Assembly (NCBI GenBank): GCA_963556145.1
Contig: OY744463.1
Location: 3,410,001 to 3,474,000 of the forward strand
Length of the DNA stretch: 64,000 bases
Direction of reading: 5' to 3'
Source of the DNA: Hygrocybe punicea
Taxonomy: Eukaryota; Basidiomycota; Agaricomycetes; Agaricales; Hygrophoraceae
The notes beneath the pieces were generated by a model. It was not told the DNA's origin, made no database searches, and saw only the letters and a list, made by a program, of their open reading frames with translations. The position numbers and the translations under genes are program-made. Each line of letters begins with the position of its first letter. Positions within the stretch are counted from its first letter, which is position 1. Below are positions 34,115 through 45,949 of this stretch, piece by piece.

Positions 34115-36515
34115 ATGGACTCGGACGTGTTCGCCGCAATGGGCATTGCTGGCTTTGGGAAATCTACCAAGAAGAGGCAGCTGGACCCAGCTAGATTTGA
34201 CAAAAATAAAAGGGTCGAGGTGGGTTCCGTTGAACATGCATCTCTAAACGCTAAGCGCTAAACCCTTCATAGCAGGTCCAGCTCTCATCTGCGCCTGCGG
34301 TTCCGGAATCCATCGCGGGCCGTTCATCTAATGTCGGTGTGGCACAAACAGAGGAGCTCGGCCCACCTCCGCTTCCGTCTCTCGCCAATAATGCCCAGAA
34401 GGAGGAGGAGGCAGAGGAGGAGGAACTTACAGCACAGGAACCCGAGTATGACCCAGATGACCAACATGCCGACGCCGACGCCGACCTGCCTCAGTTCCCT
34501 ATAACCCACGAGATTATTCTGAAAGATCACACCAAGGTTGTGTCGGCACTGGCCCTGGATCCATCAGGCGCACGGATAGTGACTGGGTCGCATGATTACG
34601 ATTGTAAGCTGTGGGATTTTGGCGGCATGGACATGAGATGTAAACCATTCAAGACTTGGGAGCCTGCGGGAACGTATTATGTGAATTTATTCTCACCTGT
34701 CATCGAAGAATGGAAAGTTGGATTATCAATTTTTATTTGACAGATAAACGACTTGAAATATTCGAATGACGGCCAAAAGTTCCTTGTAATCTCGGGGACA
34801 ATTCAAGCCAAGTTGTATGACCGTGACGGAGAGGAAGAGTACGTTTATTCGGCGTTCTCTTGAGCAGGATAACCTCACCTGACTTGCAGGGCGACTTATA
34901 TCAAAGGAGATCCTTATATTCGTGACATGAAGCACACTGCGTGCGTATCAAGGCGCGTAATCTGTGTTACGTTACTAAGTCAAAATTTCGCGGTGCAGTG
35001 GCCATGTCAGCGAGTTGTCCTCATGTGCATGGCACCCCAAGGATGCAAAATTGTTCATCACATCTTCTGCGGATTCAACAATACGGTTTGTCTTTCCTGT
35101 GCTGTCGTTTCTGGCCTGATTCTTATACCGCTTTGGAAAGGATATGGGACGTCGAGTCGAAACGGAAACAAAAAACTGTCATCGTGGTCAAATCCAAAGA
35201 ACGAGGGGCGCGAACGAAAGTAACTGCTTGCACTTACTCCCCAGATGGTAATGTGATCGCGGGAGGTCTGTTTTTGGTGTTCTTTCTTGTTTGTTTTCTT
35301 CTAATCGCCACGATTAGCATGTTTGGATGGTGCACTACACATGTGGCAGACAAGCTCGAATTTTGTGCGCCCAAATATGACGATCGAAGGTGCACATGCC
35401 AGAGGTTCCGAGACAGGGTCTGTGGTGTTTTCCGTTGATGGGAGGACAGTGCTCACAAGAGGCGGCGATGACACGACCAAGCGTTTGTATCTGAAGGTTT
35501 CCGTTTTGCAACACAGGATGTCTGACAAATACGTCTAGTCTGGGACATTCGATCGTTCAAAAAACCGCTTGCTGTACGGGACAATCTGGCAACCCTGTAT
35601 CCGAACACCAACGCGATGTTCAGTCCAGATGACAAGTACATCATTACTGGTGCTGGAGCGACAGCGAAAGGTGGGAAAGGCAAGATAATGTTCTTGGAGA
35701 AAAATGGATTGGAAGTCGCGAAAGGGTTGGAAGTGGATGCGACACCTGTGAAAGTGTATTGGCACTCCAAAATCAACCAGGTAGGAAACCATTGTGTATG
35801 TTTTGCACTTATTCGGTGTATAACAGTTCTCGGATTCCGCAGATTGTGACAGGTCTTTCAAGCGGCGAGATATGTGTCCTATACTCTCCTTTGACATCCC
35901 TCAATGGTGCAAAACTTCTGTTGAATAAGGGACCGCCAAGAAAGGTGACCATCGAAGACATGTCGGACGCTCTGGCGGCGCCGTCGATTCTTACCCCACA
36001 TGCGCTGCCAATGTACCGTGACGCTGATGGGCTGGTGCGAGAGGGTAAACGAAAGAGAGAAAAGGACAGGATGGATCCGCGCAAGAGCCGGCGGCCTGAG
36101 TTGCCTGTTACTGGGCCCGGACGAGGTGGACGGGTTGGGGCGAGTGCGACGCAGCACGTCGTCCAGAATTTGGTCAGAGATACGACCAGAGACCAAGATG
36201 TGCGTTCTCTCTTTGATATTTCGGTTCTGAGATCGTTTATGCTCGCATACTGACGTGAACACCCGTGATTCAGCCTCGGGAGGCGCTGCTCAAGTATGCG
36301 GAACTTGCAGAACAGGATCCCCAGTGGACTGGCGGTGCGTTTGTCAAATATTTCTGCGTGATAGCTAGATCACGTGCCGATATTGTGTTTGTTGCTGTTG
36401 ATTGATGGCTATGTTCTGACGTGGCGGTTTTTTTCCCACAGCTTGGCGGCAAAACCAACCCAAACCTGTGTTCGCGGATGTGAACAAGGAGGAGGAGGAG
36501 GAAGAGGAGGCGTAG
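34115..36515 (+). CDS. WDR70: WD40 protein WDR70 (gastrulation defective homolog)
   Basis: Nuclear WD-repeat protein; the fission-yeast and human forms act in DNA-damage signalling at chromatin. It begins MDSDVFAAMGIAGFGK, a conserved WDR70 opening, followed by an acidic stretch, then repeats: HTKVVSALALDPSGARIVTGSHDYDCKLWDFGGMD (broken here by residue limits: HTKVVSALALDPSG and TGSHDYDCKLWDFGGMD), DGQKFLVISGTIQAKLYDRDG, YIRDMKHTAGHVSELSSCAW, FITSSADSTIRIWDV and MFSPDDKYIITGAGA. The C terminus has PREALLKYAELAEQDPQWTG then a run of glutamates and a stop at 36515. Short introns occur about every 200 bases. Confidence 0.93.
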
Positions 36516-36715
36516 ATAGACGACGACGCACTGGATACAGACGCCGAGCGCAACAGGATAAGCAGGAGGGTCCAGAGGAAGGACGGAGGTGGCCCCTGCG
36601 CAGGAGATCGAACCTTAAATTTGCACGCCTATAAAGACTCTAACAGCTTCGGATCCCCCTGTTTCCCAAAATTTCCCTTGTCCAACTGTCACAAGTGTGA
36701 CCGTCACGCGACCCC

Positions 36716-39435
36716 ATGAACGCGCCCTCTTCCGACCACTCTGCTCCCCCGCCCCATCTCAATGGCGACCTCGTCGTCAATGGCTTCAACAATCCTCCAT
36801 CAACTGACACCGTTTCCGCCATGACCTCTCCCCTCGCTGATTCCCCATCAACGCCGGTATCCAACACAGCCGTTCCGGATGTCAAGATTGATATTGACTA
36901 CCAAGAACAGGAGAGCGACGTGCGACATGAACCAATCCCTATCAATCTTGACAAACTCGAGAAACCGCTCTTGGATCCAGCCGTTTCCCTCGATATCTGT
37001 ATGCTCTCTCGTCCCATGTTCCCCCATGATATTCACCTGTCATCAGCCGAAATTTCCGTCCCTACGCCCCCGACCCCTCTCGCTGGGGAAGTGCACGGGT
37101 CAGAAAATCTAGCGCCTAATGGTGTGGAAGAGGTGGAGCATGTAGAGGACATACAGATGGCTGAGCCAGAGACCATTGGGCATCCCAACGGCGACGCTGG
37201 ACTCGATCATCCAATGGACGTTCAGACTCCCGTCGCTACGCCTGCTCCTTCCTCTGTTCCCGCTGCGTCGAGTACCACCATCGAATCAATTCCTGTTTCT
37301 ACTTCGTATACTACCCCAAACGACAGTTGTCCTATTGACGACGACCTGAAACCTCCCCCTGCAAAGAGGGCCAGGGTCCATTCTGATGTCGATCAAGCGT
37401 CGTTTACCAATGTAAGCTCACCTTGTTTCGTGCGCCGCTGCTGCAGGCGTGCTAATTTGGCATCTTCCGTGCCGTCCTTCTAAAGTCTGCCACTCCACCT
37501 CCAGCGTCCGTCTCTTCAGAGCCTAATAATGACAATACACCCCTTAACGGCATCGCACAACCCCTTCCTTCTGGCCCGTCGACCCTCAGTACCGCCCAGT
37601 TCCGTTTCTGTCAGTCAACCATCCGCAGTCTGAAAAAGCTGAAGGATGCTGGTCCTTTCCTTCGTCCAGTTGATCCGATCGTTCTCAACATTCCACACTA
37701 CCCTTCCATCATCAAGACACCAATGGACTTTTCAACAATTGAGCGGAAACTCATTTCTTCCAATCCAACCAAGCCTGACCCCAATTCACAAAATCCTCGG
37801 TATCATCATGCCGACGAGTTCGTTGCAGATGTACGGCTTATTTTTAGTAACTGTATCACTTTCAATGGGCCGGATCATGCGGTGACAGGGATGGGTAAGC
37901 GCGTTGAGGAAGTGTTCGACAAGCAAGTCAAGCAAATGCCGGCAGCCCTCGAAGTAAGTCTGGTTTCAGTTTCTTCGTACCCCTTTTTGAGAGAAGTTTT
38001 ACAGCCTAAACCATTGGTTGTCAAAAAACCTATCACCCCTCCACCCCCAGTCATCCCACCTAAGAAAAATCAGCCTACAAGACGTGCATCGACTTCTGTC
38101 CCAATTATTAGGCGGTCGGAACACGAAACTGTTGGGAGGCCCAAGCGAGAAATTCACCCGCCCCCTCCAAAAGACCTGCCTTACGCAGATGTTCCCAAGA
38201 AACATCGGAAGAACAAAAGGGTCAAGGACGACGGGACCTCTGAGCAGTTGAAATTTTGTCTCAAGGTACTGCAGGACCTTCATCGTAAGCAGCACTCTGC
38301 TATCGCTAGCCCATTTTATGAACCCGTTGGTATGTCTATTACACTTCATGTCTCGGAAAATGAAGCTGACCGTTGTAGATTGGGTCACGCTTGACATCCC
38401 AACATATCCAAAAGTCGTCAAGAAGCCGATGGATTTATCGACCATGCGGAAAAAGCTGGAGAATCGCGAGTACTCCACCGCTCAAAAGTTCTACGACGAC
38501 TTCAAACTGATGATACGTAACTGCTTCCACTTCAATCCCGCTGGTACACCTGTGAATCAGGCAGGTATCGAGCTGCAACGTTTGTTCGACGACAAGTGGA
38601 AGTCTTTGCCCCCACTTCACGAGATCACCGATGAAGACGACGAAGAAGATGATGATGATAGCGAGGAGGATCGTGCTCGTGCGTGGCAATCTATTACATG
38701 TTCTAGATCGGCGTTGATGCTCTGTAGGTGCTATTGCCGCGATGGAGAATCAGATTGAGACAATGAGGGGCAGTCTCGCCGCGCTCAAAGGAGGCAAGCA
38801 ACCAAAGGAGAAGAAGAAGAAGGACAAGCGAGACAAAGCCGCCCCCGTTGCTTCGTCTTCCAAAGCCCACGGTAAAGGGTCGAAGCAGGCTCCTAGCAAG
38901 AGGAAGGGAAAGAAGCCGGTCGCTGATGATGACGTGTTGACATTTGAGCAGAAGAAGGATCTCAGCGAAGCGATCGCGAAACTGGACGGCGTCAAGCTGG
39001 AAAAGGTGATCCAGATTATTCATGAAGGTGTACCAGAGATAAGAGATGTAAGTCCAACATCATCTTTTTATTCCAAGTTACCTTGACTCATGGAGCGTTT
39101 GTTCGCCTCATAAGCAGAGTACGGAGGAGATCGAGTTGGAGATCGACATGCTTCCGGCAATGGTCCTTACAAAGTTGTACAACTTTGTACTTCGCCCATT
39201 GCGGACCAATGCCACGAAACGAATAAGGACTGGTAAGGGTACAGGCACGGGTGGGCTCAAGCGGAAAAGTATGGACGAAGATGTAGAGGCAGAGAAGATC
39301 CGGCAGCTAGAGGAGAGGATGCTACTCTTCGAGGGCAACGGTGCCGGTCCTACGAGCATGGTTCCAAAGGACGACAGCGACCGTTCATCGGACTCCAGCT
39401 CGGCATCGGACAGTTCTGGGAGCGATTCAGAATGA
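36716..39435 (+). CDS. BDF1: BET-family double bromodomain protein (BDF1-like)
   Basis: Binds acetylated histones and supports TFIID-dependent transcription. The first 250 residues are Pro/Ser-rich and probably disordered. Bromodomain 1 has FLRPVDPIVLNIPHYPSII, PMDFSTIERKL and LIFSNCITFNGPDHAV with the acetyl-lysine Asn. Bromodomain 2 has WVTLDIPTYPKVVKKPMD, LSTMRKKLENREYSTAQKF and MIRNCFHFNPAGTPVNQAG. An acidic stretch, a coiled coil (IAAMENQIETMRGSLAALKG) and a NET/ET domain follow (TFEQKKDLSEAIAKL...VIQIIHEGVPEI and EIELEIDMLPAMVLTKLYNF). The C terminus is Ser/Asp rich (SDRSSDSSSASDSSGSDSE). The domain order BD-BD-NET is diagnostic. Confidence 0.95.
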
Positions 39436-39638
39436 GCACCCATCTACTGTTCACGTTCTCGTTCCTGTTCTCGGATACCCTATCCTTATTGCACTCAAAC
39501 GGTGCATACGCTTCTTGACGTTCACATTTTTTTGTTATCCTTTATCATTCCATCGTACAATTCAGAAGTGAGAATGACCCTACTGTAGCTAGCTAGTTCA
39601 ACAAGTGATTTTTCTGGTCTTCTTTTGATGACACAACT

Positions 39639-40975
39639 TTACCTGCGCTTTGATGATGTCTGCTTGAACTGTCTCCAACTGGAACGACCTTCTCGTGGTG
39701 GGGATGGGCGTTGAGATGGAAGTATGGCGGCGGCAGCAGGGAGTGGAGGAACACCATGCGAGGGTTGTGGCGGAGTAATGGTATTCCACCGACTTGTAGT
39801 CTGTGGCTGTGAGGGACCAACCGATTCTGACGAACCGGGTGATGGTGGTGGTGGAGGCGCCGCTGATGTAGGTGGTGGTGGTGGTGGTGGTGGTGGAAAT
39901 GGTTGAGAACTTCCAGTATCGAGGGACGTCCAGCCGGCGGTCCTGAAGGATGGGGCGGCTGAAGAACTATTATGGGGTAGGTCAGCGCGTGTTGAAGGGG
40001 CGGAGGATGTTTTCGAGAGCGATATATCAGGTCCACAACCGACTGTGGACCAACTGGATTTCTTGAAGCCAGACTGGGGAACAACAGAAATTTCTGTCGA
40101 CGACGAAATCGAAGTCCAGCCTGACTTCTTAAAACCGGTGGCTTCTGTTGCCGTGGGATTGCTTACGGCGATAGGGTCCACAGCCGTGCTCGAAGAAGCC
40201 GCAAGGCTAGGTTGCATGGTGGGCTTAGCCATTCGTATGCCGGCAGCTGCTGCAATTTTCCTTAACTCCTTCTCCTCTCGCTTCCGCTCTTTTTCTTTGC
40301 GTTTGTCTACTTCCTCTTTGGGCATGATGCGTTGTGACGCCTGCATCTCTTTGAAGCGGGCTTTGTGGTGGTGCGCATACGAGTTGGTGTGCTCGTCATA
40401 TTGTGCGACAGTCTTGAATTGTTTCTCGCAGAGGTTACAGTAGAACGCTTTGAGGGTACTGGATATTTCCGTTTGGAGAGCCGCACGGCGATGTACGGAA
40501 TCCTGAAAAGTAAGTGAGTAGGCACGGCATTTTTAGAGAGGAATGATACGGACTTCTCTTGCTTGGCGTTGCTCCTCTGTTTCTTTTTGTTGGCGTTCAG
40601 AATCAAGTTCGCGTCGTTGGGAAACAGTTGTCTCTATCATCCGGACATCTTGATTGATCTTGCCTAGCCCAGTCAAATCACTTTTAATTTGGAACGGGAT
40701 GGGTTCGACACGGCCTGTCGTTACGGAGAATTTCGTGATCAAGGACCTGATGACAGATATGTCATAGAGAAGCTCACCATCACCAGACAAGCCGAGGGGC
40801 TGTCCCTCTGACCAACCTAGTTTTGAAAGCATAGCAAAGCCTTTGTTGGTGGGCTTTATTTTGGTTTCGACGGTAATAATCTCCCGAGCCGTGCCCCGAA
40901 TGTATTCGTCATACTTGGAGAGATTTCCGTCGACGTCCATGGGAGGCGGCGATGGAGTCTGAGATACAATCGAGA

Positions 40976-41007
<32 letters not shown>

Positions 41008-41203
41008 TCGTCGTTTCCTTCATAGCCACCATTGGCTTCGTGCCCGTCAGAGCTGGAAGGCTGAGGAGGGTGGGGAAGGGCAATGGAAGTATGGGGTGCG
41101 TTTAGAGGCAAGGAATATGTACGACGAGTACCTTCAAGTGGTCATTTGCTTCTGAACGAGAAAGTGGGATTGCATTCCAGCGTGCGATAGACTGGTCCGA
41201 CAT
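39639..41203 (-). CDS. G-patch and C2H2 zinc-finger protein (GPATCH8-like)
   Basis: Likely nuclear RNA-processing protein. A first exon beginning at ATG 41203 (MSDQSIARWNAIPLSRSE) splices at AAG|GTACTC to the acceptor CTCCTCAG, in phase, giving PSSSDGHEANGG. A run of twelve aspartates comes next, encoded by a GTC/GAC repeat. The G-patch follows (NKGFAMLSKLGWSEGQPLGL ... QIKSDLTGLGK). A C2H2 finger reads FYCNLCEKQFKTVAQYDEH and TNSYAHHHKARF. Then comes a Lys/Glu coiled coil and a Ser/Pro-rich tail with polyproline runs. The order G-patch, finger, basic coiled coil resembles GPATCH8/ZNF804-type proteins. It faces the MPH1-like gene across 84 bases. Confidence 0.83.
39871..39896. repeat. GGT trinucleotide run encoding polyproline
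   Basis: An imperfect GGT/CAC-type run inside the coding end of the G-patch gene, read on the minus strand as consecutive proline codons. It is a candidate length-variable microsatellite. Confidence 0.7.
40976..41013. repeat. CGT/GAC trinucleotide run encoding polyaspartate
   Basis: A nearly pure trinucleotide repeat (one CAT interruption near the end) that encodes about twelve consecutive aspartates of the G-patch protein. It is translated in frame, so length change would alter the acidic tract without a frameshift. Confidence 0.85.
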
Positions 41204-41287
41204 CAACGTTTCAGCGTCACGGCTTCTCAGTTTTGTTTTCATCCACGTGACTTGCGCGTCAGTGAGCTTCCTCAGCACCGTTTTCAA

Positions 41288-44200
41288 ATGAGTTCTGACG
41301 AATATTTCGAAGGCGACATTGACCCTACCGTATTGGCACAACTGGACGCTATCGAAGCGGCTCATTACATGCCAACCACCGTACACGCACCGAAAGGACC
41401 AGCGCTGGGTTCGTCGGCTCGGGATGGCTCCTTCTGTGACTTGAGTTTTGACGTCGACGAAACGGAATTGCAACGTATAGACGACTTCATCGAGGAAACG
41501 TATCAAGGGAACGCAGTCCCTGTTGCTCACTCGAGGAGCCGCATCGGAGGAACTCTCCAGACCACCCTCTTTGGCAACGTCTTGCCACAGAAGACATCTC
41601 CAAACAAGCCCAAATCCAAGGCGTCTTTGCTAAGGACCAAGTCAACACCGCGTAATCCATTCGGACAACATGCACCCAAGACCAAGCAGTGGGATCAGAC
41701 AGTCTTTGCAAAATCTGGTTTGAAGAGGGGAAAGTTTAAAGGCAAGGAGAAAGCTAGGGACGATGACGGTGACGGTGACGGTGACGGCGAGGAAGATGAA
41801 GGCGAGGATTTCGAATTTGATCAATTTCCAGCTCCTTTTATTTCAGGTGAGTGCTCTGTTTCATTTATTTGACTGCTGCTTACTCTGTGCAACAAGCCGG
41901 GTAAGCGTTTTTATTTTCGAGCATTCTTGTTCCATTCATCGCAAAATTTCAACATGACGTAATTTACAGCCCTGTGCGTTTTCACTTGCAGCCCACCATT
42001 TTGTTACTAATGTCATCGAAAGCCTCTCCCCATGAAATTGGTCCCAGATCTACTCGAAGCCAAACACTGGATATACCCTCTGAATAGGCCGAAGCGGGAT
42101 TACCAGTTCAATATTGTTAAACATTGTCTCTTCGAGAACACTCTGGTTGCCTTACCAACTGGTCTCGGGAAGACTTTCATTGCCGGTGTCGTCATGCTGA
42201 ATTGTATGTGACCTTCTACCGTATTCTATGGCAATACAACTCAACAGCATACAGATTATCGATGGTTTCCGGAAGGGAAAGTCGTCTTCGTGGCGCCCAG
42301 CAAACCCCTTGTAGCTCAGCAAATTGAAGCCTGTCATAAAACCTGCGGTATTCCTGGCACTGACGCTGCCGAGTTAACAGGGCAAAATCCTAGAATTATG
42401 CGTGCAAGAGCTGTCAGTTTATATCCCACATCTCTCGCATGACAGGATACTGATGTTGTATCATGTCGAAATACACAGTGGAAGGAAAAGAGAGTGTTCT
42501 ACATGACACCCCAAACACTGGTTAACGACCTAGTGACGGAGAACTGCGATCATAGAAGTATAATTCTCATGGTTATTGGTTAGAAGATTCCTTTTCCTGT
42601 GTCTGCCATTTAATGTTTCTTTTGCTACATCTCAGACGAGGCCCACAGAGGCACCGGCGATTACGCATATGCTCAAGCGATTCGTTTCCTCATGGCGAAG
42701 AATCCTCATTTCCGCGTTTTGGCTCTGACGGCCACACCTGGAAGCACGCCCGATGCTGTGCAATCAATCATTGACTCTCTCCATATCAGTCGCATCGAGC
42801 TTCGTGATGAGAACAGTTTAGACTTGAAGGAGTATGTATTCAAGAAGGTGAGATGTGCCGAGGACGGTGGGGATAATGGATTATTGATACTTCATGATCC
42901 TAGAATATCAAGCAGCATATCATTAAGATGAGTGAAGACATTGATAAAGTCAAAGATCTCCTTGGTAAGCTCATGCAGGTGCGTATCTCCGTCTCTCCTG
43001 TGTTCGATGTTCCTTCCTGAACACTGATTCTCAAGGTCGATATGAAGACACTTAGAGATCGTGGTGTGCTGTATGGAGGCAGCAATCCCTTCACCATGCA
43101 TCCATATCTTCCTCAAGCCACAATGCAATCGCTGAAGCGAGACCAGAAATGGGCATATGGCCCACTAGCAAGATTATCATCGTTGGCGCGGGCCATGGGG
43201 TATCTCGTGAGATCTTTTTGACATCTATCTTTCATAAGCTGAGACCGTCTGGCTGAAGATTGAAGCTACTATGGGAATGTGCTACACCTACTTGCAAGAA
43301 CTGGCTCGCGAGAAGTATGACGAAGACGGCGGGAAGAAAGATGGCAAGGCCCAGAAATTGCGTGCAGATCCTAAATTCAAGGCAGTAACGGAAGAGATCG
43401 AAATCCAGCGGAACAGAGGGTTTTCGTTGCACCCGAAGATGGAGACATTGAAGGGATTGATTATTCAACATTTCGGAGAGAGAATTGATAGCAGTGGAGA
43501 TGGATCTGAGGGCGAGCAAACGAGAGCAATGGTGTTCGTGACTTATAGGGAGTGCGTGGATGAAATTGTGGAGATGTTGAATTTTGAGAAGCCATTAATC
43601 CGAGCGACCAAGTTTGTCGGGCAGGGGACAGATAAACAGGGGAAGAAGGGATTTGGCCAAAAGGCGCAATTAGAGGTCAGGTTGCATTGTTGTGATGGGG
43701 ACCTTATTCTAAGCATTTGAGACAGGTCATTAACAAGTTCAAGGCAGGCGAGTTCAATGTGCTTGTGGCTACATCCGTTGGCGAAGAGGGACTCGATATT
43801 GGTGAGATTGATCTCATTGTATGCTACGATGCGCAAAAAACACCAATTCGCATGGTACGTCATTCCTCACGATCAACAAGCATATGCTTCAATTTCTAGT
43901 TCGTAGCTGCAACGTGTGGGTCGAACGGGTCGGAAACGTGAGGGTTACGTCCACGTACTGCTCTCTGAAGGACGGGAAGAGTTCAATCTTGACAAAGCTA
44001 AAGCCACATACAAAGACGTGCAAAAGACTATCACGTGCGGAGCTCAACTGGAATTGTACGGAGACGTCGAGCGTCTTCTCCCAGTCCACGTGAAACCGGA
44101 GTGTCTCGAGAAGGTTATGGACATTGTGGAGTACGTTCGGGAGGATGGGAGGCGGAAGCCTTCCACATCGAACAACGGACATTCACCTGCAAACCCTACG

Positions 44201-45745
44201 AAGTGGAAGCGAAACAGTGATGTAGCGAGAAATATTCCTCCTGGTGCGAGCACTGGATTCGTGAGCGTGGGCGAGTTGTTGGTGAGAGGCTCCAAGCTGA
44301 AGAAAAGAATGACGGCAAAGGATTTCGCTATTGCTGGGCAGGATGACGACACGGATATGGATATTGAAACTGGATCGGTACTCGTTCGTGCGGTGTCGAC
44401 TTCCCCAATTGTTGCAACACGCCCTAAGGCCAATACACTTCGGAAGGCATCCACGATGCGTACAAAGAAAACTTCAGGAACAAAGAAGAAAGCCACATCG
44501 AGGAAAATTCAGCCAGAGCCAACATCCAGTCAATTTTCAAAAAAAGGAGTCGACGATTCGGATGACGTGGACATTGAACATTCGGTTGGATTTTCACGAC
44601 CTTCTGCAACCCTGGCTCCATCGCCTGGACTTCATCGCAAACCTCAGTATTGTTCACTCTTACCGGAGATACCGAGCACAACAATTGAATTGACATCGTC
44701 TGATGATGATCGCCTATCGCCTTCAACATCGATTAACCGATCCTCCCAATGGTCAACACGATCAAGCTCTCCAAACGTATCTGGAACGAACTCTCCCGAC
44801 CGACTTACCACATTCCATGTTGTGTCTGACTCTGAGGGACAAAGTATGGCATGGCTCGTCGACGAGGATGATGACCCCGACTTTGAGATCATTGACTCTT
44901 CTCCGAGGGTACATAGGACTCGGGCCCCGTACTCTGTCATGCGTGATCATTCCATCGAGGGTGCTGAAAACTTCGTGACCCCTGAATGGCTACTTCCGTC
45001 CAGCAAGCATGTCAGGCCTACTAATGGTGATCGTGCATCTGGGCCCAACGGCCGCTGTCCAACGATACTTTCTGCAGAACAATCTATTGAAGGCATCATT
45101 TCCAATTCGACACCACCCCGAAGTCAACCTACCGGCTTGCCGATATGGAATATATCGAGCAGTCCAGCTAGCAATTTCAACATGCCTCCTCAAGATTTCC
45201 CAGCTCGTGATGACGACTTGCCAGATTCTTCCCTCCCAGTTTGCCCCAGAAGAAAGAGGAGGAAGCTTGCTGCTGATCCCACGGAATTAGACTGGTCTCC
45301 TAGTGCGACGAAGAAGCGTCTGCGACGCCACCGTGTCGAGTCCTCTCCAAAGGCGAAGAGACGAGATCCTACTGCCACGACGAAACCCAACAGTTGGGTC
45401 GATATGGCGGCCGTTCACTCTGGGGATGATACTAGCTCGGGTTCTTCTTATGGGGATGAAGAAATGGAAAATGAGTCGGATCGAGACTTCCTGCGGGAGT
45501 CACCGGAGACACAAGTGTCGTCATCTTATGACCAGACCCTTGCCTATCGTCAGGGTCTCCTGACCCAGGGCCCTTCTAACGGCAATGCACCGATTTTCGC
45601 GAATAGGCCTGTCAGGCGAGGTCCATTTCTAGCTGGAAAGCCAAATCTGTTGAGACGGCCTTTCATATACAGCTCGCCCGCTGGAGTATCTGACGACTAT
45701 GCTCTCGGTAGTTTTGTCATTGGCGATGACGAGGAAATCTCGTAG
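41288..45745 (+). CDS. MPH1: FANCM/MPH1-family DNA helicase
   Basis: SF2 helicase of the FANCM/Mph1/Fml1 group that remodels replication forks and D-loops. The first exon is an acidic, low-complexity leader ([19 protein letters not shown]). The helicase core has [20 protein letters not shown], motif [31 protein letters not shown], motif [20 protein letters not shown] and [18 protein letters not shown], which is a FANCM-type block. The second RecA domain has [37 protein letters not shown] and [20 protein letters not shown]. The last exon is over 1.8 kb and mostly disordered (Ser/Pro/Asp rich), which is typical of fungal Mph1. Short introns split the core. Confidence 0.93.
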
Positions 45746-45949
45746 TGGACATTTTTGCACCCCACGAGATATTTATTAATTACACATTTTTGAAAAGCAT
45801 TATTCCATTGGGCACTTGAAAATATTCCATCGACATAATTTGCACTCCAGAAGCCTGAGAGGGTCAAGAAGAGTTGGAACAACGTTTGTAGTTGCCCACA
45901 TAGAGAGTTTGCCAAAGATTGTGAAGCAAGTTTACAAATGAGATAGATG

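Noticed and set aside
41204..41530. Minus-strand open frame antisense to MPH1 exon 1
   Set aside because: Only its last 24 codons (from ATG 41203) belong to a real exon of the G-patch gene; the rest mirrors the MPH1 coding exon.
44044..44496. Long antisense frames across the MPH1 tail
   Set aside because: Shadows of a long, low-complexity coding exon on the plus strand.
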